NCBI RefSeq assembly: GCF_005405085.1
Contig: NZ_BJDJ01000017.1
Location: forward strand, 1-64,000
Length of the DNA stretch: 64,000 bases
Direction: 5' to 3'
Origin: Lactiplantibacillus daowaiensis
GTDB lineage: Bacteria; Bacillota; Bacilli; Lactobacillales; Lactobacillaceae
Positions 28,307 through 37,520 of this stretch are shown piece after piece (the stretch's first letter is position 1; every line of letters begins with the position of its first letter). The position numbers and the translations under genes are program-made. The notes under the pieces were generated by a model. That model worked only from the letters and a program-made list of their open reading frames with translations, was not told the DNA's origin and ran no database searches.

Positions 28307-28343
28307 AGACAGTTATACAGAAAACGAGGTTAACTAAATTTAT

Positions 28344-29789
28344 ATGAAACCAACTAATCATTATCCAAATCGACGACAAGGTGGCCATTTTCAAAAGCGT
28401 CAACAGCCTCAAGCAGCCGTGCAAAGTACGGTTGAACTTGGACAACGCTTTCCATTGACCATTAAACGCTTAGGAATTAACGGTGAAGGGATCGGTTATT
28501 ACAAACATGTGATCACCTTTGTCAAAGGCGCCTTACCTGGTGAAGTCGTCGTCGCTGAAGTCACCGCAGTCCATCCGCGCTACTTAGAAGCTAAAATCCG
28601 GAAGTTACGAAAAATCAGTCCCGACCGGGTGGATCCTCAAGATGCCTATGCCGGTGAAGTCGGTGGCTTTGAACTGGAACATTTGGACTACCCAGCACAA
28701 TTGAAATTTAAACAAGACGTCGTGCGCCAAGCGCTCGAAAAGTATCGGCCAACTGGCTACCAACACTATGACATTCGCCCAACGATTGGGATGTCGATGC
28801 CTTATGAATACCGTAACAAGGCGCAATTCCAAGTTCGAGTTCTCGATGGTCACGTGGCGGCGGGGTTATACCGTGAAAACAGTCATGACCTGGTTGACTT
28901 ACCTACTTGTTCGGTCCAGATGCCCGTCACGATGACTGTGATGCGTCAGTTGGTCCAATGGTTAGAAGAATTACAAGTGCCAATCTATGATGAAGCCCAC
29001 AACTCTGGGATCGTTAAGACCATCGTCGTTCGGGCCGCGGCAACGACTGAGGAAGTCCAAGTCGTCTTAATTACGAACACGCCTAAATTGCCTAAAAAGC
29101 ATCAATTGCTCATGAAGATTGCTGAGAAACTCCCAATGGTTGTTTCGGTGATGCAAAATGTCAATGTTGGCAAAACATCACTTATTTGGGGTGAACAAAC
29201 CACTTTATTGGCTGGTAAAACCACGATTACCGATGCCCTCGATGGCTTAAGCTTCGACTTATCTGCCCGGGCATTCTTCCAATTAAATCCCCATCAAACT
29301 AAGAAGCTTTACCGCCTAACACGTGAAGCCTTAGATTTAGCACCTAACGAAACCTTAGTTGATGCTTATTCTGGGGTTGGGACAATTGGGTTATCGTTAG
29401 CAGATGTGGCCAAAGAAGTCCGTGGCATGGATACGATTCCAGCAGCCGTAGCCGATGCGAATGCCAACGCCAAACGTAATGGGATTACCAATGCCCGTTA
29501 CGAAGTTGGCCCAGCAGAAGAACTGTTGCCACAATGGTTAGCAACTGGCTTTGCGCCTGACGCGATGGTCGTTGACCCACCACGTACCGGGTTAGATAAC
29601 GTCTTGATCGATGCAATTTTACAAAGTGCACCCGAAAAGTTAGTCTACATTTCTTGTAACCCATCGACCTTGGCACAAGATTTACGGGAACTCACCCGAG
29701 GTTATCAAGTGGATTACATTCAATCGATCGATATGTTTCCACAGACGGCGCGTTGTGAAGCAGTCGTCCGCTTTACCAAGCGCCACTAA
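28344..29789 (+). CDS. rlmD: 23S rRNA (uracil-C5)-methyltransferase, RlmD/RlmCD type
   Basis: 481 residues. N-terminal TRAM RNA-binding domain (LTIKRLGINGEGIGYYKHVITFVKGALPGE is its core), then a Rossmann methyltransferase: VDAYSGVGTIGLSL, VVDPPRTGLD, catalytic Cys in YISCNPSTLAQDL, C-terminal ARCEAVVRF. The cysteines that bind an Fe-S cluster in E. coli RlmD are not apparent here (GGFELEHL instead of GGCxLQHL), as in many Firmicute forms. Methylates U1939 and/or U747. Confidence 0.92.
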   Translation: MKPTNHYPNRRQGGHFQKRQQPQAAVQSTVELGQRFPLTIKRLGINGEGIGYYKHVITFVKGALPGEVVVAEVTAVHPRYLEAKIRKLRKISPDRVDPQDAYAGEVGGFELEHLDYPAQLKFKQDVVRQALEKYRPTGYQHYDIRPTIGMSMPYEYRNKAQFQVRVLDGHVAAGLYRENSHDLVDLPTCSVQMPVTMTVMRQLVQWLEELQVPIYDEAHNSGIVKTIVVRAAATTEEVQVVLITNTPKLPKKHQLLMKIAEKLPMVVSVMQNVNVGKTSLIWGEQTTLLAGKTTITDALDGLSFDLSARAFFQLNPHQTKKLYRLTREALDLAPNETLVDAYSGVGTIGLSLADVAKEVRGMDTIPAAVADANANAKRNGITNARYEVGPAEELLPQWLATGFAPDAMVVDPPRTGLDNVLIDAILQSAPEKLVYISCNPSTLAQDLRELTRGYQVDYIQSIDMFPQTARCEAVVRFTKRH

Positions 29790-29814
29790 ATTCATGATAA
29801 AGGGGTAATTCATC

Positions 29815-30252
29815 ATGGCAGCTGACAGCCAAATTGCGTTAGCGATGACCTTCACATTACGGCCACCTTTTAAAACGCACTTCTTACTATTAAAAGATTA
29901 CGTGGCGGATGTCCGAATTCCCGCGCGGGATGGAATGTTAACAACTTTAATCGCGAAAAACATTCCCTTATCACCCGCTTTAGAACAACTCTTAACGATT
30001 TTTGATGATGTTAAGAATCCGATCTACTGGCAATTACATGATCAGGCGGTCGCCGCTTATTTCGATCAATTTCCAGACAAGCGCCCCATCTTGCCACTTG
30101 ACTTATTGCAAGTCGTTATCAATACGTTATCTGAACAAGGATTAACCGATGCGCAATTGCGCCACACGATGACCCTCGTCTTTGAACGTCTACAAACTAA
30201 CGAGTTCAACGGGCGAACAGCACAACGTATTTTGACACAATTAGGCCAATAA
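29815..30252 (+). CDS. Conserved small protein downstream of rlmD, unknown function
   Basis: 145 residues, mostly helical, no membrane segment. AAGGGG lies 9 bases before ATG, and the gene follows rlmD by 25 bases in an apparent operon ending in a clear terminator. I do not recognise a family; the pattern (LSPALEQLLTIFDDVKNPIYWQ, LDLLQVVINTLSEQG) gives no catalytic hint. Confidence 0.75.
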   Translation: MAADSQIALAMTFTLRPPFKTHFLLLKDYVADVRIPARDGMLTTLIAKNIPLSPALEQLLTIFDDVKNPIYWQLHDQAVAAYFDQFPDKRPILPLDLLQVVINTLSEQGLTDAQLRHTMTLVFERLQTNEFNGRTAQRILTQLGQ

Positions 30253-30269
30253 CCATTCAAATGAGCCAC

Positions 30270-30305
30270 TAAAAAAGTCCGTCACTCCAATGGTGACGGA
30301 CTTTT
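30270..30305 (+). terminator. Terminator of rlmD operon
   Basis: AAAAAGTCCGTCAC / GTGACGGACTTTTT with a 6-base loop. Confidence 0.95.
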
Positions 30306-30385
30306 TGCTTATGACTTAATTATCTCGGCTTAGCGCCAAACCGGCTTTTTTAGCTTAAAAATAAAGCTGGTGACTGCACTTTGGT

Positions 30386-31204
30386 CTAGTCAAAATATTG
30401 TTGTAACACTTGATAAATGCCATCATGATTATTGTCTGTGGTGACAATATCGGCGACTTCTTTAACGACTTCTGGCGCATTCCCCATCGCAACACCGATT
30501 CCGGCTAAATGTAACATCGCTAAGTCATTGAAGTTGTCCCCAAAAGCAATCGCATCGGCTGGCGTTAATTGATCATCCGCGATCAACACTTCTAACGCCT
30601 TGGCTTTCGTAACACCCGCGGCAACGATTTCAAGATACGTATCTTTGGACCGATAGGCCGCAATCGCCTTAAAGGCTGGTGTTTGTAGCTTGGCGTTAAT
30701 TGCCGTAATGACCGATGCATCCGCCATAATCAATAATTTGTGAATTGGAGCGGCGCCTTTGGCGAGCCAACTCGCCAGGTCGGTGATTTGGGCGGGGTAA
30801 CCAATGCCGGCGGCTTCTTGACGTTCCCACGACCCATTTCGTTGAGCCAGCCAGTCATTATTACTGTAAATATTAATTGAGGCTTGCGGCCAATTTTTGG
30901 CGATTAACTTTTGCAATTTGCGGGCGACCTTACGATCAATTGGCCGTTCTTCAAACACTTTCAACTGATCTTCAGCATCCGTTTTCGCTGTCAACGCACC
31001 ATTATAGGCAATCATTGTCGAATCAATGCCTAATTCTTGGGCTAATCCCCACATGCCTTTAGGTGACCGGGCGGAAGCTAAGACCATAGTTGCCCCTTGG
31101 CGTACAGCCGCACGAATCCCCGTAACCGTCGCTGGTAACATCTCAGCTTGATCGTTTAGTAACGTACCATCAATATCGCTTAAAATTAATTTTGGTTTTG
31201 TCAT
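30386..31204 (-). CDS. HAD superfamily Cof-type phosphatase
   Basis: 272 residues. HAD motifs: I LSDIDGTLLN, II LASARSP, III Lys in TKAKAL, IV AFGDNFNDLAML; the IIB (Cof) cap lies between. Dephosphorylates sugar phosphates or similar small molecules. ATG at 31204 is 9 bases after GGAGG; the in-frame ATG at 31213 abuts it. It starts 1 base after the stop of the DeoR regulator, so the two are coupled. Confidence 0.92.
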   Translation of the reverse strand: MTKPKLILSDIDGTLLNDQAEMLPATVTGIRAAVRQGATMVLASARSPKGMWGLAQELGIDSTMIAYNGALTAKTDAEDQLKVFEERPIDRKVARKLQKLIAKNWPQASINIYSNNDWLAQRNGSWERQEAAGIGYPAQITDLASWLAKGAAPIHKLLIMADASVITAINAKLQTPAFKAIAAYRSKDTYLEIVAAGVTKAKALEVLIADDQLTPADAIAFGDNFNDLAMLHLAGIGVAMGNAPEVVKEVADIVTTDNNHDGIYQVLQQYFD

Positions 31205-31205
31205 G

Positions 31206-31967
31206 TTAATCATCCTCCGCTAAATTGATAAAAGTTGTCGTTGGGGTAAACCAAGCGCGCTCAGTTGGGGTTAATGGTTCATCAGTAATCACGACTTGTA
31301 GTTGGGCCAACCGGCCACCACAAAAACGAGCTGGTTGACCAAATTTACGATGTTCACAGACTAAGATGCCCCGATCCGTTTGACTTAACGCTTGCCGCTT
31401 GATCGCCGCATCGCCCGCATCACTATAAAATAAGCCTTGGGCACTCACGGTTGCCGCACCAACTAAGACTTGGTCAAAATGAACCGGTCGTAAAGCCGTT
31501 AATGCCGCTGTCCCAGCCATAAAGCGATTGGTTTGATTTAGCTCACCGCCGAGTAATTGTAACGTTACCGCAGGATTGGTTGCCAGACTAATCGCGTTAT
31601 CTAGTGAATGAGTATATACCGTACAATGTTGCCTTAATAATTGGGTCAATTTCAACAAAGTCGTCGAGACATCAATAAACACGTACTGATTAGCTGTAAT
31701 CAAAGGCAAGACGCGGCGCGCCAATGCCGTTTTAATCGCGGTAAATTGCTGCAGCCGATCTTGATAACTTGGAATGCCGATGCCAAAATTCCGCACTTGT
31801 AACCCACCATGGATCCGTTGCGCCAATCCACGTTCGGTCACTGCGACAATATCTCGGCGCGCCGTATCTCGTGAAACGGCTAATGCCGTCATAACATCGG
31901 CAACGCTCATTTGACGCCGTTGATCAAGCTCTTGTAACAATTGTCGTTGCCGGTCCAATTGATTCAT
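31206..31967 (-). CDS. DeoR family transcriptional regulator
   Basis: 253 residues. N-terminal helix-turn-helix (RQLLQELDQRRQMSVADVMTALAVSRDTARRDIV) and a sugar-phosphate-sensing domain (FIDVSTTLLKLTQLL, VQLLGGELN-like, DQVLVGAATVSAQGLFYSD). ATG at 31967 after CGGGG; the longer frame to 32000 lacks support. Coupled to the HAD phosphatase; the sugar phosphate controlling it is unknown. Confidence 0.9.
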   Translation of the reverse strand: MNQLDRQRQLLQELDQRRQMSVADVMTALAVSRDTARRDIVAVTERGLAQRIHGGLQVRNFGIGIPSYQDRLQQFTAIKTALARRVLPLITANQYVFIDVSTTLLKLTQLLRQHCTVYTHSLDNAISLATNPAVTLQLLGGELNQTNRFMAGTAALTALRPVHFDQVLVGAATVSAQGLFYSDAGDAAIKRQALSQTDRGILVCEHRKFGQPARFCGGRLAQLQVVITDEPLTPTERAWFTPTTTFINLAEDD

Positions 31968-32104
31968 CGTAACCCCGCCCTTCGATTTTAGGACAAGCAT
32001 AGCGATAAATTAAGTATAAATCAAGCATTTGTAAGTATTAATTTAAAAAATGTAAGCATTAGCTGGGTGTAACCCCTGATTAAGGCTGAATCAACAGACA
32101 AAAC

Positions 32105-32150
32105 TAACGGCCTGATGAAAATTGAATCTTCATCAGGCCGTTAGTTGCTT
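32105..32150 (-). terminator. merR terminator
   Basis: AACGGCCTGATGAA / TTCATCAGGCCGTT inverted repeat, 14 bp, then a T-rich run on the minus strand. Confidence 0.8.
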
Positions 32151-32159
32151 GAGCTATTT

Positions 32160-32606
32160 TTAAGCTCTTGGTTTTAAAATAAACTGCGGTCGTTCATCGA
32201 CCAACTTTGCAAATAATTCTTGGGTTGGATCTGGATCAAAGGGGCCTAAATCAACGATGATCTCCCCATCATCGCCGAGCTGGAACCCTTGATAGCGGTC
32301 AAACAAAACGTGATACATCGTTTGTGCTGGACGCATCCGTTCATCGACTTGGTCAGCAGCGGCTTTTAACGTATAACCAGCTGCCAACAAATTACTCATC
32401 GCCGCGGCTTTAATAACCATCTTTAACGTATAAATGCGGGCTCGACCAGGTTCGTCTTGATTCTTAGGAATAATGTACCCCTTTTTTTGCCAGTACCGCA
32501 ATTGCCGTGGCGAGACACCAGTCATCTTACTTAATTCACTAATTCCAATCGTTAATTGTCCGCGATGAAACAATTCCCGAAAGTCCCCGAGCGATTTTTC
32601 AGCCAT
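32160..32606 (-). CDS. MerR family transcriptional regulator
   Basis: 148 residues. N-terminal MerR helix-turn-helix (TIGISELSKMTGVSPRQLRYWQKKGYIIP) and a short C-terminal region without obvious metal-binding cysteines. GGAGG lies 8 bases before ATG. It follows the NAD(P)-binding oxidoreductase gene by 82 bases on the same strand and may control the palindrome-bearing promoter upstream of that gene (inference). Confidence 0.88.
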   Translation of the reverse strand: MAEKSLGDFRELFHRGQLTIGISELSKMTGVSPRQLRYWQKKGYIIPKNQDEPGRARIYTLKMVIKAAAMSNLLAAGYTLKAAADQVDERMRPAQTMYHVLFDRYQGFQLGDDGEIIVDLGPFDPDPTQELFAKLVDERPQFILKPRA

Positions 32607-32688
32607 GCTGGCGCCTCCTTTCCGTTAATTTCATACCATAAATTATAGCATGGAATGACGGCTGGGCGGCGATGAAGTTAATGATAAG

Positions 32689-33552
32689 CTAGTCTTTAGC
32701 CAACTCAGTTTGTAAAAAGGCCGGCAAAGACTGGGCCGTGTGACCCATAATTATTTCGTAATCATCACTAACAGTGGCCAATAATCCTTGGGCACCACCC
32801 GCATACATCGATGCCAACATCTGACCTTCATCACCTTGGTTGTATAAGGCCTTAAACTCAGCCAGACTCACCGGTTGATACCCAATCTTGTGCCCAGAAA
32901 CATTGCTTAAAACGGCCGCTAAAGCTGGCATCGTATAATGTCGTGGTTGCGTTAACGTATAGATACGCCCACTTTGGCGCAAAGCTGGGGTGGTCGCAAC
33001 TTTAGCAAAAGCTGCCGCGCTATCCGCCTGACTAATAAAACTCAACGCTTGATCACCCATCGGATAAATCACATTTTGCCGTTCAACTAGTTCTGGCAAA
33101 TACGGTACCAAGGGGTCGGCATACAACGCATTACGAATAATTGTGTAAGACAAGTTCGAGGCAGCCAACCGCCGCGGTACATACCCATAAAACGCCGATA
33201 AGCTAAACGGATTATCGACTTGATCAGCGATAAAGCCCATCACTAATAAGTGTTTGACCCGACTCGTTTCGGCCGCAGCTAGCACATGCTCAAATTCAGT
33301 CACCCGACTGTAACTATCATGACTCTTACTCGGAATGTAGATTAAAACATCACTATCGGCAACGACGGGCTTCAAACTCGCCACATCTTGGTAATCCATG
33401 CCTGTCACCATCATGCCTTGGGCTTGAAAAGCCGCGGCTTTACTAACGGTATGTACCCCTAGATTTAATTGTGTTGCTGGCACTAACTTCGCTAAGGCTT
33501 GGACAATTTGGGTGCCTAGATGACCCGTCGCACCAGTAATCGTATATTTCAT
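32689..33552 (-). CDS. NmrA/QorB-like NAD(P)-binding oxidoreductase
   Basis: 287 residues. N-terminal Rossmann motif YTITGATGHLGTQI, SDVLIYIPSKSHDS loop, LLVMGFIADQ strand and a C-terminal helical region as in QorB/NmrA atypical short-chain dehydrogenases. May reduce quinones or act as a redox sensor. Several ATGs lie at the start; ATG 33552 gives the usual family N terminus. Confidence 0.85.
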   Translation of the reverse strand: MKYTITGATGHLGTQIVQALAKLVPATQLNLGVHTVSKAAAFQAQGMMVTGMDYQDVASLKPVVADSDVLIYIPSKSHDSYSRVTEFEHVLAAAETSRVKHLLVMGFIADQVDNPFSLSAFYGYVPRRLAASNLSYTIIRNALYADPLVPYLPELVERQNVIYPMGDQALSFISQADSAAAFAKVATTPALRQSGRIYTLTQPRHYTMPALAAVLSNVSGHKIGYQPVSLAEFKALYNQGDEGQMLASMYAGGAQGLLATVSDDYEIIMGHTAQSLPAFLQTELAKD

Positions 33553-33572
33553 CATGTCATCGCTCACTTTCT

Positions 33573-33591
33573 TGTAACTTTATAAGTTACA
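33573..33591. promoter_or_regulatory. Palindromic operator in oxidoreductase promoter
   Basis: TGTAACTTTATAAGTTACA is an 8-bp perfect inverted repeat around 3 bases. On the minus strand its centre forms the -10 (TATAAA), with GTGACT 17 bases upstream as -35. The symmetry and position point to repression of the oxidoreductase-merR unit. The sort of regulator is inferred. Confidence 0.6.
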
Positions 33592-33648
33592 TTAAAACGT
33601 AAGTCACTAGCTTTGTCAAGCAGCCGCCCTTGAGCAATTATTGGCGCC

Positions 33649-33686
33649 AAAAAAGCGCCTGAGGACTTATCCCAGGCGCTTTTTTT
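33649..33686 (-). terminator. Trehalose operon terminator
   Basis: AAAAAAGCGCCTG / CAGGCGCTTTTTTT with an 11-base loop; symmetric. Confidence 0.9.
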
Positions 33687-33695
33687 AACGTTAGC

Positions 33696-35690
33696 CTATG
33701 CGGCTTGTTCACCTAAATGTTTCTTCTTTGGTGCCGTTTTAACATTTTTAACATCGGCATCGGAGAACCCAAACATATACGTTAAGGTGAAGGAGACAAT
33801 AATATCAACTAATGATGCAATCCAGAAGCCCCAGAAACTGAAGTCGAGTCCCTTTGGATTGACGAAGGACGTAAAGCCGATCAATGAACCGGCAAAGCCC
33901 CACATGTTAACATGCATCAGGCCGGTTAAGAAGCCCCCAACGGCACCACCAATGCTGGCAGTGACGAAGGCCCGACCATATTTCAAGTTAATCCCATACA
34001 TTGCGGGTTCAGTAACCCCAGAGAAAGCTGAAATCGTTGCTGGCCAAGCCAATTCTTTGATGCTGGCTACTTTAGACTTCATGGCAATCGCTAAGACGGC
34101 CCCACCTTGAGCGACCATCGTTGCTGAAACAATCGCATTTAAATAACTGTGACCAGTTGTGGCAATATCGTTGGCCACGATTGGAATAATCGCCCAGTGT
34201 AACCCAAAGATAACCAACACTTGATAAAAGCCCCCGATGATCAACCCAGAGATGGCTGGACTCAGTTCGTAAATCTTAACAATACCCAGTGCCAAAGCGC
34301 CAGATAAAGCAGTAATGATTGGGCCAAGGAAGAGTAAGATCACCCCAGAAATTAGTACAACTTCAAGTAATGGGACAAAGATCATCCGTAAGACGGTTGG
34401 AATCACCCGTTTGAGCCATGGTTCCAACTTAGCTGCTAACCAGGCCCCAGCAATCATTGGGAAGATCGAATACGTGTATGAAGCCACGTGAACTGGTAAG
34501 CCAAAGAAGTCAGCATTGATCGCCATCCCTAATAGGTGACTCGTAACTTTACCGGTCGTCGCAATATTCACGATGGCTGGATAAGTCAGCACCCCACCGA
34601 CGATCCCCATGATAATTGGATCTGAGCCTAATTTCTTAGCGGCGGTAAACCCAACGAAGATTGGCAGGAAGTAAAAGACTGAATCGCCCATCGCATTAAT
34701 GATGACGTAAGTTGGTGCCGTTGCGGAGACAATCTTAAAGGAAGTCAGTAAGGCTAAGACCCCTTTTAAGATCCCGGAAGCAGCCAACAAGCCAATCACT
34801 GGAATCATGGAGCCCGTGATGACCCCGATCAAGGCACTAAAACTATGTTTAACTTTTTGCCAAGGCGTCATCTTTTTCCATGCGGCTTTATTGGCTTCTT
34901 TTTCCATCGCGACCATTGACGCATCGTCATCCCCAAAACCAGGGCCGAGTTGCTTAACGACAGCATCATAAACATCGGTAACCGCTGGGCCAATCACAAC
35001 TTGGTATTGACCACCAGCTTTCGCCACATCAATGACCCCTTTTAAGTTCCGAATCGTATCATCGTTGGCTTTAGCTTCATCTTTCAAATAGAACCGTACC
35101 CGGGTGATACAGTGAATCACACTCTTCACATTATCAGCGCCACCGATATTTTCAATAATTTGCGTCGCTAACTGGTCATATTTATCACCAGTAGCAGCGG
35201 TCGCAACGGGCTTTTTTTCTTCGGCCGCTTTTAAGTCAACTTCAGCACCAACGGCCCCAGCTTTAACGGCGCCCAACTTAGGTGCTAATTGCGACACTTT
35301 GTCGTTTGAGTTCGTGACTGCCAAAATCACGGTTGTTTGTTTACCGGCCGTTTGAATCGCCGCTAAGTCCATCGTCCCGATGGCATCGCCAGCCCGAACT
35401 TCATCGCCCACTTTAATATTCAGCTTAAATGGTGGATTATCCTTTAATTCCACCGTATCAATCCCTAAATGCACCAAAACTTCCAAACCATCGGCGGTCG
35501 TAAATCCAATCGCATGTAAAGTTGCCGCCACCATCGTAATCTTACCGGTTACTGGTGCGACCACTTGATCCTGGTCTGGCTCAATCCCAAATCCTTGACC
35601 CATCATGCCTTGTGAAAAGACTGGGTCTTTAACTGTATTTAACGGGATAAGTTGTCCCGTAATTGGTGATACTAATTGCACTCGTTTCAT
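33696..35690 (-). CDS. Trehalose-type PTS enzyme II, domains A-B-C
   Basis: 664 residues. Imports and phosphorylates a glucoside, very likely trehalose given the phosphotrehalase upstream. Order: IIA (about 20-140; phospho-His74 in VLVHLGID), Ala/Lys linker, IIB (about 168-255; Cys194 in VIHCITRVRF), IIC membrane domain (about 285-645, ten or so helices). Most glucoside permeases are B-C-A; here IIA is N-terminal. Gap to the phosphotrehalase gene is 14 bases, forming one operon that ends in a terminator. Confidence 0.9.
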   Translation of the reverse strand: MKRVQLVSPITGQLIPLNTVKDPVFSQGMMGQGFGIEPDQDQVVAPVTGKITMVAATLHAIGFTTADGLEVLVHLGIDTVELKDNPPFKLNIKVGDEVRAGDAIGTMDLAAIQTAGKQTTVILAVTNSNDKVSQLAPKLGAVKAGAVGAEVDLKAAEEKKPVATAATGDKYDQLATQIIENIGGADNVKSVIHCITRVRFYLKDEAKANDDTIRNLKGVIDVAKAGGQYQVVIGPAVTDVYDAVVKQLGPGFGDDDASMVAMEKEANKAAWKKMTPWQKVKHSFSALIGVITGSMIPVIGLLAASGILKGVLALLTSFKIVSATAPTYVIINAMGDSVFYFLPIFVGFTAAKKLGSDPIIMGIVGGVLTYPAIVNIATTGKVTSHLLGMAINADFFGLPVHVASYTYSIFPMIAGAWLAAKLEPWLKRVIPTVLRMIFVPLLEVVLISGVILLFLGPIITALSGALALGIVKIYELSPAISGLIIGGFYQVLVIFGLHWAIIPIVANDIATTGHSYLNAIVSATMVAQGGAVLAIAMKSKVASIKELAWPATISAFSGVTEPAMYGINLKYGRAFVTASIGGAVGGFLTGLMHVNMWGFAGSLIGFTSFVNPKGLDFSFWGFWIASLVDIIVSFTLTYMFGFSDADVKNVKTAPKKKHLGEQAA

Positions 35691-35704
35691 CGCGATGTCC
35701 CCCT

Positions 35705-37357
35705 TTATTTGTCGCGTAATAAGGCAATTGACTGATATGGCTGTAAAGTAATAGCGTTACCGACGACCGCACGATCATAATTTGAGATCAACACGCGTGC
35801 CCCCACAAATTCCGGTGGCAATTCGACTGTCGTCTTACGCCCATAAAAATTGTTAAGCACGGCTAATTGCTGAGTCGCGGTAGTTCGCAAGTAAGCGAGC
35901 ACTTGCGGATGGTCCAACAAGAACGGTTGATAATCCCCATCAGCAACCACGGCGACCTGCTTTCTTAACTGAATTAACCGTTGGTAATAAGCAAAAATCT
36001 CCCCATGATCTAACTCGGCGGCGACATTAATCGTCGCTTGATTGGTTGGCTTTAACCACGGTGTCCCGGTCGTAAAGCCAGCCGTCTCGGGGGTCGCGTC
36101 CCATTGCATCGGGGTCCGCGCATTGTCCCGAGACTTAACATGCACTAAGTGAAAGGCGGCACGGTCGCCGTGACCCTGTGCCCGTAACTGCTGATAAGCA
36201 TTGTGTGATTCTACATCGACATAATCATCAATCGTGTGATAATGCGGATCCGTCATCCCAAGTTCTTCGCCCATATAGATAAACGGTGTCCCACGTAACA
36301 AATGAATCACCGTCGCTAACATTTCCGCCGATTTTTCACGGTAATGCTCAGGATCACCGAACCGATTCAACGCCCGTGGTTGATCGTGATTGTTCCAAAA
36401 TAATGCTTGCCAACCACCTGCAGCACTCATCCCTTGGGCCCACTCATTGATGATCTGTTTGAGGGCCATAAAATCAAATGGCCGGTCGGTCCACTTATTG
36501 TCATGGTCATAATCGACTTTTAAATGATGAAAGTTAAAGACCATCGACAATTCATGGCGATCTGGTTGCGTATAAGCCACGCTATTGGCTAAAGTCGCCG
36601 AAGATAATTCACCCACGGTCACATCATGGGTATGCTGACCAAAGCTAGCGGCATTCAGCGCCTGTAAATACTCGTGAACAATGGGCCGATCCGTATACAA
36701 CATCTTGCTACTCATCCCGGCTGGTGCATCTTGTAACTCGGCATCTTTGCCGATGACGTTGATGACATCAAATCGGAACCCGCGGACCCCTTTAGCTTGC
36801 CAATAATTGACAATGTCCGCGGCTGCTTGGCGTACGGCCGGATTATGCCAATCCAAATCGGCCTGCGATACATCGTAAAGATGCAAATAATACTGATCTG
36901 TCTCACCAAACTTGGCCCACGCAGAACCCCCAAACTTAGAATGCCAATTAGTTGGGGCACTGCCATCGGCTTTAGCGGGGCGAATATAATAATATTGCTG
37001 ATACTTTTTATCACCCGCTAAGGCTTTTTGGAACCATTCATGTTGCGTTGACGTGTGATTAAACACCATGTCCAGCATGACGTCGATATTAACGGCATGT
37101 AACTGACGAACGAGTTCCTCAAAATCAGCCATGGTCCCAAACCGTGGGTCGATTTGATAATAGTCTTCGATATCGTAACCATTGTCATGCTGTGGTGATA
37201 CAAAGAACGGGTTGAACCAAATCATATCGATATTCAACCGCGTTAAATATGGAATCTTGGCAATAATACCGGGAATATCCCCGATACCATCGCCATTGCT
37301 GTCGTAAAACGACTTTGGGTAAATCTGATAAATCACTTTTTGCGATAGTCGCACCAT
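35705..37357 (-). CDS. treA: Alpha,alpha-phosphotrehalase (GH13, trehalose-6-phosphate hydrolase)
   Basis: 550 residues. Splits trehalose-6-phosphate into glucose and glucose-6-phosphate. GH13 motifs: DMVFNHTS, GFRFDVIN with nucleophile Asp197, VGELSSA with acid/base Glu250, FWNNHDQPRAL with Asp325. First gene of the operon with the PTS gene; oligo-1,6-glucosidase is the main alternative. Start ambiguous: GGGGGG is only 3 bases before the ATG but 6 before the adjacent GTG codon (37354). Confidence 0.88.
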   Translation of the reverse strand: MVRLSQKVIYQIYPKSFYDSNGDGIGDIPGIIAKIPYLTRLNIDMIWFNPFFVSPQHDNGYDIEDYYQIDPRFGTMADFEELVRQLHAVNIDVMLDMVFNHTSTQHEWFQKALAGDKKYQQYYYIRPAKADGSAPTNWHSKFGGSAWAKFGETDQYYLHLYDVSQADLDWHNPAVRQAAADIVNYWQAKGVRGFRFDVINVIGKDAELQDAPAGMSSKMLYTDRPIVHEYLQALNAASFGQHTHDVTVGELSSATLANSVAYTQPDRHELSMVFNFHHLKVDYDHDNKWTDRPFDFMALKQIINEWAQGMSAAGGWQALFWNNHDQPRALNRFGDPEHYREKSAEMLATVIHLLRGTPFIYMGEELGMTDPHYHTIDDYVDVESHNAYQQLRAQGHGDRAAFHLVHVKSRDNARTPMQWDATPETAGFTTGTPWLKPTNQATINVAAELDHGEIFAYYQRLIQLRKQVAVVADGDYQPFLLDHPQVLAYLRTTATQQLAVLNNFYGRKTTVELPPEFVGARVLISNYDRAVVGNAITLQPYQSIALLRDK

Positions 37358-37401
37358 GGTCCCCCCAAACCTGAGTTAAATTGAAGCCTCTTTAGGGTTA
37401 A

Positions 37402-37415
37402 GTAAAGCGGTTTCA
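37402..37415. promoter_or_regulatory. Candidate cre (CcpA) site
   Basis: On the minus strand TGAAACCGCTTTAC matches the cre consensus TGWAANCGNTNWCA at 12 of 14 positions. It lies just downstream of the treA transcription start, a standard position for catabolite repression. Confidence 0.6.
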
Positions 37416-37431
37416 TTTCTTTATCGCATTC

Positions 37432-37460
37432 ATCATACCGACCTTTTGCCCATCAGTCAA
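37432..37460 (-). promoter_or_regulatory. treA operon promoter
   Basis: On the minus strand TTGACT (37455-37460), 17-base spacer, TATGAT (37432-37437). Confidence 0.8.
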
Positions 37461-37520
37461 ACAAAAGCGTAATATTTATTCGTTCATATTAAGGTTATAC
37501 TGTTCAATTAATTAACTGAA

